Positions 35,333 through 43,782 of a stretch of 64,000 bases of DNA are shown one piece after another; within the stretch, counting starts at the first letter, position 1, and every line of letters starts with the position of its first letter. The DNA comes from an uncultured Clostridia bacterium (lineage in GTDB: Bacteria; Bacillota; Clostridia; Oscillospirales; Acutalibacteraceae). Position numbers and translations under genes: made by a program. The notes beneath the pieces are model-generated. The model was not told the DNA's origin, searched no databases, and saw only the letters and a program-made list of their open reading frames with translations. The stretch lies in the NCBI GenBank assembly GCA_944384985.1, contig CALWVM010000007.1, positions 52,619 to 116,618 on the forward strand, read 5' to 3'.

Positions 35333-36742
35333 CTATGCTGCCGCATTCGGCAGTGTTGTGTGCTCCGTGGGAGGGTCTGTCACCTCTGGCGGATCGGTAA
35401 CGGGCTCAAGCGGCGCAGTCGTTGTCTCTGACGGGGTCGTAGTCGTCACATGTGGGGTTGTAGTCGTCACACCCGCGTGCGTCGTTGTCTCCCCGTCTTC
35501 TCGTTCTCCGGCGTGTGTAGAGGTGGTTGTCTCCGACCGGCCACCGGACGAGGACCCACTCCCGCCGCTGCTGCCCGAGCCGCCGCTGTTGTTCAAATCA
35601 ACAGACGTCGCCGTTTCACTCACTTCACCGTAAATGAACATATGCAGCCGTTCGGTCGCGGCGGTCAGGTCGTACCGCCACACCCAAGCGCCGTCATAGA
35701 TGCCGCCGATGGCGTTGTCTTCATCCCCCGGGATCACAATAGACTGGATATTCAAGTCCTGATTGATCATCGGCGCAAACGACATGATTTCGGAGAAAGA
35801 AAGGGAGGTCTCGCATAGCGACATCATCGTGCGCAGCACCTCGGCATAGCGCGTGGGGCTGATCTGCCGCGCCTTAACAAGCAGCGCGTCGAGCACCTTG
35901 CGCTGGCGTTCGGAACGCGCCACATCCGAATCGATATGGCGGATGCGCGCATACACGACAGCCTGTTTCCCGTTCAAATGCACAAGCCCGGCGTTTTCGA
36001 CATACGGGAAATCGGGATCATCGTCGTCGCCGATATTGTTGACTTCTTCGCGCTCCCGCTCGGTGATTTCGATATCCACGCCGCCGAGAACATCGATCGC
36101 TTCGGCGACCTTGGCAAAATTCACTGTCACATAGTCGGTGATATTCATGCCGAAATTCTGGTTCAGCGTTTTAATGGCAAGTTCTGCGCCGCCGTACATA
36201 TAGGCGTGTGTGATCTTCTGGTTCTTATGCCCTTCGATCGCCACATAGCTGTCGCGCAGGATCGAGGACAGCTTCACAGTATTGTTTGCCTTGTCGACGC
36301 TCACAATGATGATGGTGTCGGACCTGCCGGAGAACGAATTCTCATCGCGCGTATCCACACCGAACAGCGCCACGTTGAAAATGTCTGTGTTGCCGTACTT
36401 ATCTTCAATCTCGGACGAAATGCCGAGGTTTTCCTCATTGATGTCATTGCGGAAGCTGTTGTAAATGCCGTATACCACGCCGAACAGGAGCAGCGCCAAA
36501 AGCAGAATCGCGAGCACAACATAGACGACCACACGTTTCCACTTTTTCATGCCGAACCATTTTTTGCCAAACTTGCTGTTGCGGAATTTGCTGTTCGCCC
36601 GCTTTTCGGCACGCTTACGCTCTTTTCGCCGCTTTTTGCGCGCCTTGATCTGTTCGTCGCGAAATTTTTTATCCACCTTTGCGTCCAATTTGCGGTTCAG
36701 CCGCACTTCCCGCTCCTCGGAACGACGATTTTCGTTTGCCAT
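35333..36742 (-). CDS. LytR-CpsA-Psr (LCP) family glycopolymer ligase
   Basis: 469 aa from the ATG at 36742 (SD GAGG at 6 nt). A very basic cytoplasmic N-terminus (about 1-70), one membrane helix (about 72-95), the LCP domain (about 120-360) with FGVDTRDE, RSDTIIIVSVD, ILRDSYV and AYMYGG, and RIRHIDSDVARSERQR. The tail is Gly/Ser then Thr/Pro-rich. LCP enzymes attach wall teichoic acid or capsule to peptidoglycan. The Thr-rich tail resembles that of the C39 protein at 24.4 kb. Confidence 0.94.
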   Translation of the reverse strand: MANENRRSEEREVRLNRKLDAKVDKKFRDEQIKARKKRRKERKRAEKRANSKFRNSKFGKKWFGMKKWKRVVVYVVLAILLLALLLFGVVYGIYNSFRNDINEENLGISSEIEDKYGNTDIFNVALFGVDTRDENSFSGRSDTIIIVSVDKANNTVKLSSILRDSYVAIEGHKNQKITHAYMYGGAELAIKTLNQNFGMNITDYVTVNFAKVAEAIDVLGGVDIEITEREREEVNNIGDDDDPDFPYVENAGLVHLNGKQAVVYARIRHIDSDVARSERQRKVLDALLVKARQISPTRYAEVLRTMMSLCETSLSFSEIMSFAPMINQDLNIQSIVIPGDEDNAIGGIYDGAWVWRYDLTAATERLHMFIYGEVSETATSVDLNNSGGSGSSGGSGSSSGGRSETTTSTHAGEREDGETTTHAGVTTTTPHVTTTTPSETTTAPLEPVTDPPEVTDPPTEHTTLPNAAA

Positions 36743-36953
36743 CTCACACCTCAAGGATAGTATTCCTGCGCCGATACGAACCATGTATCCAGATGTCGGG
36801 CTTTGCCCGAGCTGTTTGTCGAATGTATATTTCAGTTGATTATACTTCTTTCGACGAAATCTGTCAAACCCTATCTTTACGCGCCTCGCCGAAATGGTCA
36901 AAATCTGCGCGCCGCAAGTACGGATTCTCGGCGTTTTTGCGGCGAAATATAGG

Positions 36954-36982
36954 TTGATAAATATGCCTTGGGGTGATAAAAT
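36954..36982 (+). promoter_or_regulatory. Promoter of the hexuronate operon
   Basis: -35 TTGATA (36954-36959), 17-bp spacer, -10 TAAAAT (36977-36982). The rest of the 36743-36953 gap shows no gene; I found no obvious operator. Confidence 0.75.
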
Positions 36983-37032
36983 AATCAAAAAACGGGAAAT
37001 ATTTCTTTTTCCTTTGAAAGGTGATGATCGTT

Positions 37033-38103
37033 TTGCAGATGACGTTTCGCTGGTTCGGCAGCGGTAAAGACACCGTAACGCTCGAGCAGATCCGTCAGAT
37101 CCCCGGTGTGACGGGCGTGGTGCCCGCGCTGCACTACCTGCCTGCAGGAGAGCCCTGGCCGCTCGACGACATCTTGAAGATGAAAGCCCAGATCGAAGAA
37201 GCGGGCCTCACGATGGAGTGCATCGAAAGCGTCAATGTGCACGAGGACATTAAGATCGGCCTGCCCACACGCGAGCAGTACATTGAAAATTACAAAGAGA
37301 GCATCCGCAATCTCGCAAAAGCGGGCGTGAAGGTGATCTGCTACAACTTCATGCCGGTGTTCGACTGGACGCGTACGGACCTTTCCATGCGCACAGCGGA
37401 CGGTTCCACCTGCCTTGCCTACGACGGCACGCAGATCGAGGGGAAATCCCCCGAAGAGATGTTCCGCGAAATCGACGACAATTCCAACGGCTACGCCATG
37501 CCCGGCTGGGAGACCGAGCGCATGCCCGAAATCAAAGAGCTGTTTGAAAAATACAAGGGCGTGGACGAAGAGACGCTTTGGCGCAACCTCATTTACTTCT
37601 TAGAGCAGATCATGCCGGTCTGCGAAGAATGCGACGTCAAAATGGCGATCCATCCGGATGATCCGCCATGGGGCATTTTCGGGCTGCCGCGCATTATCAC
37701 GAATATTGACGCGCTAAAGCGCCTGCTTGCAGCCGTGCCGAGCAAATATAACGGAATCACCTTCTGCACGGGGTCTTTGGGCGCGAGTTTAGACAACGAC
37801 CTGCCCGCGATGATCCGGGAGGTGGGCGACCGCATCTATTTTGCGCATCTGCGCAACGTCAAGGTCGAGGGTCGGCATTTCAACGAGACCGCACATGAGA
37901 GCGACGCGGGCTCGCTCGACATGTATGAGATCATCAAGGCGCTTCAGGATGTCGGGTTTGACGGGTATATCCGCCCCGATCACGGCAGAATGATCTGGGG
38001 CGAAGTCGCGCGCCCCGGCTATGGGCTTTATGACCGGGCGCTGGGCGCGGCATATCTGAACGGGCTTTGGGAAGCCGTAAAAAAACAGAAAGCGGGGAAA
38101 TAA
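37033..38103 (+). CDS. uxuA: Mannonate dehydratase
   Basis: 356 aa. Dehydrates D-mannonate to 2-keto-3-deoxygluconate in glucuronate breakdown. TIM-barrel UxuA signatures are MTFRWFG at the N-terminus, GVVPALHYLPAGE, CIESVNVHEDIK, CYNFMPVFDWTRTDL, and metal ligands in IHPDDPPW, FCTGSLG, HLRNVK and RPDHGRMIW. I place the start at TTG 37033 (MQMTFRW) because most homologues begin there and AAAGGTG lies 9 nt upstream; GTG 37021 and ATG 37024 are alternatives. Confidence 0.95.
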   Translation: MQMTFRWFGSGKDTVTLEQIRQIPGVTGVVPALHYLPAGEPWPLDDILKMKAQIEEAGLTMECIESVNVHEDIKIGLPTREQYIENYKESIRNLAKAGVKVICYNFMPVFDWTRTDLSMRTADGSTCLAYDGTQIEGKSPEEMFREIDDNSNGYAMPGWETERMPEIKELFEKYKGVDEETLWRNLIYFLEQIMPVCEECDVKMAIHPDDPPWGIFGLPRIITNIDALKRLLAAVPSKYNGITFCTGSLGASLDNDLPAMIREVGDRIYFAHLRNVKVEGRHFNETAHESDAGSLDMYEIIKALQDVGFDGYIRPDHGRMIWGEVARPGYGLYDRALGAAYLNGLWEAVKKQKAGK

Positions 38104-38104
38104 C

Positions 38105-38953
38105 ATGACACACGAGAATTTGAAAGGCCGGGTCGCCGTTGTCACGGGCGGCGGCGGCGTGCTGTGCGGCGATTTTGCAAAGGCGCTTGCGCGCCAGGGC
38201 GTGAAGGTCGCCGTGCTGGATTTGAATGAGGCGGCTGCACAGAAGATTGCAGATGAAATCACCGCAGAGGGCGGCGAGGCGATTGCAGTCCCCTGCAATG
38301 TGCTTGAGCCCGAAAGCATGGAAGCGGCGCGCAAGATCGTAAACGAGCGCTTGGGCACTTGCGACATCCTCTTAAACGGTGCGGGCGGCAACAACCCGAA
38401 AGGTACAACCACCAAGGAAACGCTGGAAGCGGTCGATTTGGTGGAAAAAGACGAGAACGTCAAGACCTTTTTCGACCTCGACCCGCAGGGCATTTCGTTT
38501 GTATTCAACCTAAATTTCTTAGGTACGCTGATCCCGACGCAGGTTTTTGCACGCGACATGGCGGCGAAAGAGAATACCTGCATCGTGATGATCACCTCGA
38601 TGAACGCATTCCGTCCGCTGACAAAGATTCCCGCCTATTCCGCGGCAAAAGCGGCGGTCAAGAACTTTACCGAATTCATGGCGGTGCACTTTGCCGAAGT
38701 GGGCATCCGCGTCAACAGCATTGCGCCGGGCTTCTTCTCGACCAACCAGAACAAGACGCTTTTGTGGAACGAGGACGGCACGCCGACGGCGCGCACCGGC
38801 AAAATCCTTGCCGCCACACCGATGAAGCGGTTCGGCGAGCCCGAAGAGCTGGAAGGCGCGCTTCTGTTCCTGTGCGACGAGAGCTATTCGAGCTTTATCA
38901 CGGGCACGACCATCGCCGTGGACGGCGGGTTTAACGCGTATTCAGGTGTATAA
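38105..38953 (+). CDS. uxuB: D-mannonate oxidoreductase, SDR type
   Basis: 282-residue short-chain dehydrogenase. Cofactor motif TGGGGVLCG (15-23), NGAGG, and catalytic Ser-Tyr-Lys in ITSMNAF and YSAAKAA. It reduces D-fructuronate to D-mannonate. This SDR enzyme replaces the long-chain UxuB of E. coli and resembles B. subtilis YjmF. It starts 1 bp after uxuA ends, so the operon is tightly packed. Assigned from family plus context. Confidence 0.92.
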   Translation: MTHENLKGRVAVVTGGGGVLCGDFAKALARQGVKVAVLDLNEAAAQKIADEITAEGGEAIAVPCNVLEPESMEAARKIVNERLGTCDILLNGAGGNNPKGTTTKETLEAVDLVEKDENVKTFFDLDPQGISFVFNLNFLGTLIPTQVFARDMAAKENTCIVMITSMNAFRPLTKIPAYSAAKAAVKNFTEFMAVHFAEVGIRVNSIAPGFFSTNQNKTLLWNEDGTPTARTGKILAATPMKRFGEPEELEGALLFLCDESYSSFITGTTIAVDGGFNAYSGV

Positions 38954-38981
38954 CGGCAAAAAGCAAATGGAGTGAAACACG

Positions 38982-40079
38982 ATGGATTTACAGTTGAAAG
39001 CACCGGGCACATATACCTATGATATGATCTCCTTAGGTGAGATCATGCTGCGGCTCGACCCCGGTGAAGGGCGCATCAAAAACGCACGCAGCTTTCGCGT
39101 CTGGGAGGGCGGCGGCGAATACAACGTCGCGCGCGGCCTGCGGCGCTGCTTTGGGCTAAAAACTGCCGCGGTCACGGCTTTGGCGGATAACGAAGTCGGG
39201 CGGCTGGTGGAGGACTTTATGCTCCAAGGCGGCGTGGACACAACGCTTATCCGCTGGGTGCCGTATGACGGCATCGGCAGGACGGTGCGCAACGGGCTCA
39301 ACTTCACGGAACGCGGCTACGGCATCCGCGGGGCGGTCGGCGTTTCCGACCGCGGCAACACGGCGACGGCACAGTTAAAGGCCGGAGACATCGATTGGGA
39401 TTACATTTTCGGCACGCTCGGCGTGCGCTGGCTGCATACGGGCGGCATTTTTGCCGCTCTGTCCGACACGACGGCGGATGTGGTCATTGAAGCGGTCAAG
39501 ACGGCAAAGAAATACGGCACGGTCGTTTCCTACGACTTAAACTACCGCCCCTCCTTGTGGAAGGACATCGGCGGCAAGGAAAAGGCGCAGGAGATCAACC
39601 GCGAGATCGCGCCCTACATTGATGTGATGATCGGCAATGAAGAGGACTTCACCGCCTGCCTCGGCTTTGAAGTCGAGGGCAACGACGAAAATCTCAAATC
39701 CCTGAACATTGAGGGCTACTATAAAATGCTCGGCGAAGTGGTCAAGGTCTATCCGAACTTCAAGGTCATTGCTACGACGCTGCGCACCGTTAAGACGGCG
39801 ACCATCAACGACTGGAGCGCTATCTGCTATGCGGACGGCAAGGTCTACAACGGGCTGTCGCTGCCGAACCTTGAGATCTTTGACCGCGTGGGCGGCGGCG
39901 ATTCGTTCGCGTCGGGGCTCATTTACGGGCTTATGACCACCGGCGACCCGCAGAAAGCGGTCAACTACGGCGTGGCACACGGCGCTTTGGCGATGACGAC
40001 GCCCGGCGACACCTCCATGGCGTCTTTAAAAGAAGTCGAAAACATCGTAAACGGCGCGGGCGCACGGGTGCAGCGATAA
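38982..40079 (+). CDS. kdgK: 2-keto-3-deoxygluconate kinase (PfkB family)
   Basis: 365 aa. PfkB signatures: the N-terminal GGGEYNVARGLRRCFG, the Asn-rich YDLNYRPSLW, and the C-terminal anion-hole motif DRVGGGDSFASGL with catalytic Asp. It phosphorylates KDG to KDPG. Slightly longer than many KdgK because of an insertion near residues 225-250. Context uxuA-uxuB-kdgK-eda makes the substrate assignment strong. Confidence 0.93.
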   Translation: MDLQLKAPGTYTYDMISLGEIMLRLDPGEGRIKNARSFRVWEGGGEYNVARGLRRCFGLKTAAVTALADNEVGRLVEDFMLQGGVDTTLIRWVPYDGIGRTVRNGLNFTERGYGIRGAVGVSDRGNTATAQLKAGDIDWDYIFGTLGVRWLHTGGIFAALSDTTADVVIEAVKTAKKYGTVVSYDLNYRPSLWKDIGGKEKAQEINREIAPYIDVMIGNEEDFTACLGFEVEGNDENLKSLNIEGYYKMLGEVVKVYPNFKVIATTLRTVKTATINDWSAICYADGKVYNGLSLPNLEIFDRVGGGDSFASGLIYGLMTTGDPQKAVNYGVAHGALAMTTPGDTSMASLKEVENIVNGAGARVQR

Positions 40080-40116
40080 ACCCGCAACACCGACAAAGCA
40101 GGGGTGAAACATCCGT

Positions 40117-40566
40117 ATGGCAATTCAAATATTGTCCCCGCAGGATTTTGAAAAATGCTCCAACATTTGGAATCTGCGTAAAAACAAGCAGATGGCGGAA
40201 AAATTCTATCGGGAAGTTGTCAGCGGCGAAAGAATCACCTTTGTTTACACGGAAAAGGGGCGGTTTATCGGCGAAGCGAGCATCGTTTTTGATAACCAAG
40301 ATCGGGATTACACCATTCCGAATCAAAGGGCCTATTTTTCCCGACTGATCGTAAAGAAAGAATACCGTCGCCGGGGGATCGGCACCGCGTTGTGTCAATA
40401 TGTGATACGATATGCAAAAGAGCTCGGTTACAGCGAGATCTCGATCGGTGTAGATCTTGAAAACTATGCTGCATTGAAGCTGTATTGGCAGCTTGGCTTT
40501 GATCGTCTGCTTTTTGTCGGTGAAGATACCGACGGGAAATATGTCAAATTACTGAAATCTATATAA
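40117..40566 (+). CDS. GNAT-family N-acetyltransferase inserted in the uxu operon
   Basis: 149 aa. GNAT fold with the acetyl-CoA motif A as VKKEYRRRGIGTALCQYVI (Q/RxxGxG/A) and a typical LENYAALKLYWQLGFDR motif B. The substrate is unknown. Its codon use is AT-richer than the flanking kdgK and eda, and it separates two pathway genes, so it may have been acquired later. SD GGGGTG. Confidence 0.88.
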   Translation: MAIQILSPQDFEKCSNIWNLRKNKQMAEKFYREVVSGERITFVYTEKGRFIGEASIVFDNQDRDYTIPNQRAYFSRLIVKKEYRRRGIGTALCQYVIRYAKELGYSEISIGVDLENYAALKLYWQLGFDRLLFVGEDTDGKYVKLLKSI

Positions 40567-40582
40567 ATTTGGAGATGCAAGT

Positions 40583-41239
40583 ATGGATAAAGAACAGATT
40601 TTACAGAAGATCCAGGACTGCGGCATTGTCGCCGTTGTTCGTGCGGAATCGGTGGACACGGCGATCCGCATCACCGACGCGTGCATCGAGGGCGGCGTGG
40701 CAGCCATTGAACTGACCTTCACCGTGCCGCATGCGGACAAGGTCATTGAAGAACTGACAAAGCGTTACACGCCCGACCAAATTATCCTCGGCGCCGGGAC
40801 GGTGCTTGACGCGACCACCGCGCGCATTGCGATGCTTTCGGGCGCACAGTATATCGTAAGCCCCGCTTTGGACTTGGACACCCTGCATTTGTGCAACCGC
40901 TACCGCGTGCCGATGATGCCCGGCATCATGAGCGTGCGCGAGGGGCTTCTCGCCATGGAAAACGGTGCGGACATTCTCAAGGTGTTCCCCGCCGACCTGT
41001 TCGGGCCGAAGATCATCAAGGACATTCGCGGGCCCATCCCCTACGCCAAAATGATGCCAACAGGCGGCGTGACTGCGGACAACGTGGGCGAATGGATCAA
41101 GGCGGGCGCCGTCGCTGTGGGCGCGGGTTCGTCCTTGACGGCGGGTGCAAAGACCGGCGACTATAAAAAGATCACCGAGACCGGCCGCCGCTTTGTGGAG
41201 AACATCCGCGCAGCGCGCGCCGAGCTTGCAGGCAAATAA
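40583..41239 (+). CDS. eda: KDPG/KHG aldolase
   Basis: 218 aa, class I aldolase. Motifs: GIVAVVRAESVD, GVAAIELTFTVPHADKVI (the catalytic Glu), ILGAGTVLD, and the Schiff-base Lys in LKVFPADLFGPK, followed by MPTGGVTADN. Splits KDPG into pyruvate and glyceraldehyde 3-phosphate, completing uronate catabolism. SD GGAG 8 nt before the ATG. Confidence 0.96.
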   Translation: MDKEQILQKIQDCGIVAVVRAESVDTAIRITDACIEGGVAAIELTFTVPHADKVIEELTKRYTPDQIILGAGTVLDATTARIAMLSGAQYIVSPALDLDTLHLCNRYRVPMMPGIMSVREGLLAMENGADILKVFPADLFGPKIIKDIRGPIPYAKMMPTGGVTADNVGEWIKAGAVAVGAGSSLTAGAKTGDYKKITETGRRFVENIRAARAELAGK

Positions 41240-41260
41240 TTTTTAGGGAGAAGAATAACA

Positions 41261-41836
41261 ATGGAAAAAACTGTTTTGGTAGAAACTTCTGCTCGCCATG
41301 TGCATGTGACGAAGGAAACGCTTGCGACACTGTTCGGCGAAGGATATACCTTAACCAAGAAAAAAGACCTTTCGCAGCCCGGGCAGTTTTCGTGCGAGGA
41401 GCGCGTGCAGGTCATCGGCCCCAAGGGCAGCTTCCCGGCGGTTTCGATCTTGGGCCCGGAGCGTTCGGCGGACCAGGTGGAGCTTTCCGCCTCCGACGCG
41501 CGCAAGATCGGCATTACCGCGCCCGTGCGCGAATCCGGTGACGTGAAGGGCAGCGGCGCATGCAAGCTCGTCGGCCCCAAAGGCGAAGTGGAGCTTTCGG
41601 AGGGCGTTATCATTGCCAAGCGCCACATCCACATGACGCCCGAGGACGCCGAAAAATACGGGATGCGCGACAAACAGGTTGTCTCTGTGCAGATCAAATC
41701 GGCAGAGCGTTCTTTGATCTTCGGCGACACGGTCGTGCGCGTGAGCCCGAACTATGCGCTTGCCATGCACATTGACACAGATGAATCCAACGCTGTTATG
41801 GCGCCGGCGGGCACGCTTGGCGTGATTCTGGACTGA
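41261..41836 (+). CDS. pduL: PduL-type phosphate acyltransferase
   Basis: 191 aa. PduL catalyses acyl-CoA + Pi to acyl-phosphate + CoA and in many Clostridia replaces Pta. Two duplicated beta-barrel domains are visible, each with metal-binding histidines: SARHVHVT (N-terminal half) and AKRHIHMTPEDA (C-terminal half). There is no N-terminal microcompartment-targeting extension and no shell genes nearby, so a cytosolic acetate-forming role is likely. Last catabolic gene of the operon. Confidence 0.93.
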   Translation: MEKTVLVETSARHVHVTKETLATLFGEGYTLTKKKDLSQPGQFSCEERVQVIGPKGSFPAVSILGPERSADQVELSASDARKIGITAPVRESGDVKGSGACKLVGPKGEVELSEGVIIAKRHIHMTPEDAEKYGMRDKQVVSVQIKSAERSLIFGDTVVRVSPNYALAMHIDTDESNAVMAPAGTLGVILD

Positions 41837-41846
41837 GGCGCAGTCT

Positions 41847-42455
41847 ATGCAAGAACAAAACGCTCCCAAAAAGGCGCAGGCGATTTCCGGTGTGCGCGCT
41901 GTCATCCTGGTTGGCGTATTTGCTGCCATCACCGCGGTGCTCTCGCAGCTTTCTGTTCCGATCGGTCCCGTACCGATCTCCTGCTCGCTGATCGCCGTTT
42001 ACTTAACAGGGTTGCTGCTGCCCGTGAAATTCGCATTGGTAAGCCAGCTTGTCTATTTGCTGCTGGGAACAGTGGGCGTCCCTGTTTTTGCGGGCTTTCA
42101 GGCGGGTGCGGCGCGCCTTGCCGGCCCGACGGGCGGGTACTTACTTGTCTACCCCATCATGGCGGTCCTGATCGCCGCGCTGATGCAAATTTACGACAAG
42201 CGCTTTTCCGGAAAACGTCTGGCGCTGCGCGCGGCGTTTTTGGCTGGCGTTCTGCTTTTCTCCCTGCTCGTCTGCTATGCCGGCGGCACGGCGTGGTTCA
42301 CCGTTTTTTCCGGCTCCGGCTTCCAAGCGGCGCTCACGCTGACCGTTATCCCCTTTATCGCCGGGGACATTGCCAAAATCGTGCTTTGCGTGGTGTTCAC
42401 ACTTGCCGCACGGGAAAGGCTGAAAAAAGTGATGCGCGGCAGAATGGCGCGATAA
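41847..42455 (+). CDS. bioY: Biotin transporter BioY (ECF S-component)
   Basis: 202 aa with six membrane helices. BioY signatures are LSQLSVPIGPVPISCS near the N-terminus and GTVGVPVFAGFQAGAARLAGPTGGYL (in two parts: GVPVFAGFQAG, GPTGGYLLVYP). Takes up biotin, alone or with an EcfAAT module. It starts 10 bp after pduL; the positional link to the uronate genes is probably incidental, although birA lies elsewhere in this window. Confidence 0.95.
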   Translation: MQEQNAPKKAQAISGVRAVILVGVFAAITAVLSQLSVPIGPVPISCSLIAVYLTGLLLPVKFALVSQLVYLLLGTVGVPVFAGFQAGAARLAGPTGGYLLVYPIMAVLIAALMQIYDKRFSGKRLALRAAFLAGVLLFSLLVCYAGGTAWFTVFSGSGFQAALTLTVIPFIAGDIAKIVLCVVFTLAARERLKKVMRGRMAR

Positions 42456-42483
42456 GCCGTTTTCAAAACATATATATCAAAAA

Positions 42484-42521
42484 GATCCCCTAAGGTCGCT
42501 ATGGATGCCTTGGGGGATTTT
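42484..42521. terminator. Terminator between bioY and the coat-protein genes
   Basis: ATCCCC-t-AAGG pairs with CCTT-g-GGGGAT around a 12-base loop and runs into TTTT. Ends the uxu-bioY operon; probably bidirectional. Confidence 0.78.
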
Positions 42522-42555
42522 GTATCTGCATTTTCGCTTTACAGCGGATCGCGTT

Positions 42556-42837
42556 CTAAAGCGAATTGCCCGCGTTTTGAAATTTGATTTTAGTTTCTTC
42601 AATTTGCACCTGCTCGGCGGGCGCGGGACTGTACCAGCCACGCTTTTTCATTTCGGTGAACACAGCGGATTGCAGATTGTGCTCTTCGCGCAAAATGTTC
42701 ATCATATCGCTTTCCAGCGCCGGGCTGCTGCATTCGCTCGCAAACGTATTGTACAGTGTTTCCATATGCTTTTGCGACGCGAGCAGATCGTCAAGGATCT
42801 CGCGGTCGGAAAGCGGCTGCGGCTGGGATTTCGGCAT
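42556..42837 (-). CDS. CotF-like spore coat protein
   Basis: 93 aa from the ATG at 42837, which has AAAAGGAG 9 nt upstream. Helical ferritin-like coat F domain: LSDREILDDLLASQKHMETLYNTFASECSSP is the family pattern (seen in pieces), then ILREEHNLQSAVFTEMKKRGWY. CotF-type proteins are spore coat or spore-associated, implying that the organism can sporulate. Follows a second small coat-like gene by 67 bp. Confidence 0.82.
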   Translation of the reverse strand: MPKSQPQPLSDREILDDLLASQKHMETLYNTFASECSSPALESDMMNILREEHNLQSAVFTEMKKRGWYSPAPAEQVQIEETKIKFQNAGNSL

Positions 42838-42904
42838 AAAGATCGTCTCCTTTTCGTCGGGCTGCGCCGCGTCTTTCTGCGGCGGTTCGGCGTGCGTGCG
42901 TTTG

Positions 42905-43090
42905 TTATGAGAGATTTCCCAAAAGCGTATCATAATGCTGCTTATGCTGCGCGGCAAGCTGCTCGCACAATCCCCGCACGGTCGGGTCGGCGGTCATTTG
43001 CGCGTAATTTTTATATTTCAAAATCAGTAGTTTTTCCGCGTTCAAGCCGTCCTCGATGCCTTTCAGTTCGGTGGTGCTCAGATTTGCCAT
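42905..43090 (-). CDS. Small coat F-like protein
   Basis: 61 aa, helical (LSTTELKGIEDGLNAEKLLI, LCEQLAAQHKQHYDTLLGNL). The pattern matches the small partner proteins often found directly before CotF-like genes in Clostridia. AAAGGAG precedes the ATG. Probably expressed with the downstream gene during sporulation; no sigma factor site was identified by eye. Confidence 0.75.
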   Translation of the reverse strand: MANLSTTELKGIEDGLNAEKLLILKYKNYAQMTADPTVRGLCEQLAAQHKQHYDTLLGNLS

Positions 43091-43160
43091 AGCACAGGCT
43101 CCTTTCTTTTTCCTTAGGATTTGCAGCTAAATCTACGCTATGCATTTCAATTTTTTTGTA

Positions 43161-43194
43161 AGAAAGAGCACCGCCGTCCGGCAGCGCTCTTTCT
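43161..43194 (-). terminator. Terminator of mazF
   Basis: AGAAAGAGC and GCTCTTTCT pair around a 16-base loop that contains a smaller stem. On the minus strand it is followed by TTACAAAAAAATTG; the U-tract is offset. Confidence 0.65.
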
Positions 43195-43215
43195 GCTATG
43201 CGTTTGGCGGGGAAA

Positions 43216-43566
43216 TCATTCTGCGCCGAGCCCGAAGCTGACGGAGAGCGCGTGGTCTACGCGTTCCATTTCCGCCTGCGGCAAATTGCCCATTCGCTCT
43301 TTTAAGCGCTTTTTGTCGATGGTCCGCACCTGCTCAAGCAGGACGATGGAATCCTTTTGCAGCCCGCAGTTTTCCGCATGCACACGGATGTGCGTGGGAA
43401 GCTGCGTTTTGTATTTTTGGCTGGTGATCGCGGCGGCAATGACGGTGGGGCTGTATTTGTTGCCGACGTCATTCTGAACGATCAGGACCGGCCGTGTGCC
43501 ACCCTGCTCCGAGCCGACGACGGGACTTAAGTCCGCATAATAGATGTCCCCGCGTTTGATCGTCAT
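43216..43566 (-). CDS. mazF: EndoA/MazF-type mRNA endoribonuclease
   Basis: 116 aa. PemK/MazF fold with [29 protein letters not shown], the B. subtilis EndoA pattern (here in two parts), the strand [20 protein letters not shown] with catalytic Thr/Ser, and the [11 protein letters not shown] helix. Cleaves mRNA at specific sites. No MazE/EndoAI antitoxin gene and no alr gene are adjacent on either side, so it is an orphan in this window. GGAG 10 nt upstream of ATG. Confidence 0.93.
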   Translation of the reverse strand: MTIKRGDIYYADLSPVVGSEQGGTRPVLIVQNDVGNKYSPTVIAAAITSQKYKTQLPTHIRVHAENCGLQKDSIVLLEQVRTIDKKRLKERMGNLPQAEMERVDHALSVSFGLGAE

Positions 43567-43710
43567 CTTGCATCACGCTCCAAAGAAGATTTGATGTACT
43601 GGTACCTTTAGTTTTGCCACCAAATCCCTTGCATAAACATATTTTCTGAAAAACGTGGGGAGCAGTACAGTATATGCTCGTTTTCGGACAGCGGTTCTGT
43701 GCGGTATGGC

Positions 43711-43739
43711 TTGTCTTTTTCAGAAAGATCGTGTAAAAT
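43711..43739 (+). promoter_or_regulatory. Promoter of the GNAT gene
   Basis: -35 TTGTCT (43711-43716), 17-bp spacer, -10 TAAAAT (43734-43739); start codon 44 bp further. Confidence 0.65.
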
Positions 43740-43782
43740 AGCCGCTGAACATTACAAAACTTTTTCGCGGGGAGGTGCCGAC

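Noticed and set aside
37021-37032. GTG/ATG starts for uxuA upstream of TTG 37033
   Set aside because: They lie inside or too close to the AAAGGTG SD, and homologues start near MxMTFRW; kept as alternatives.
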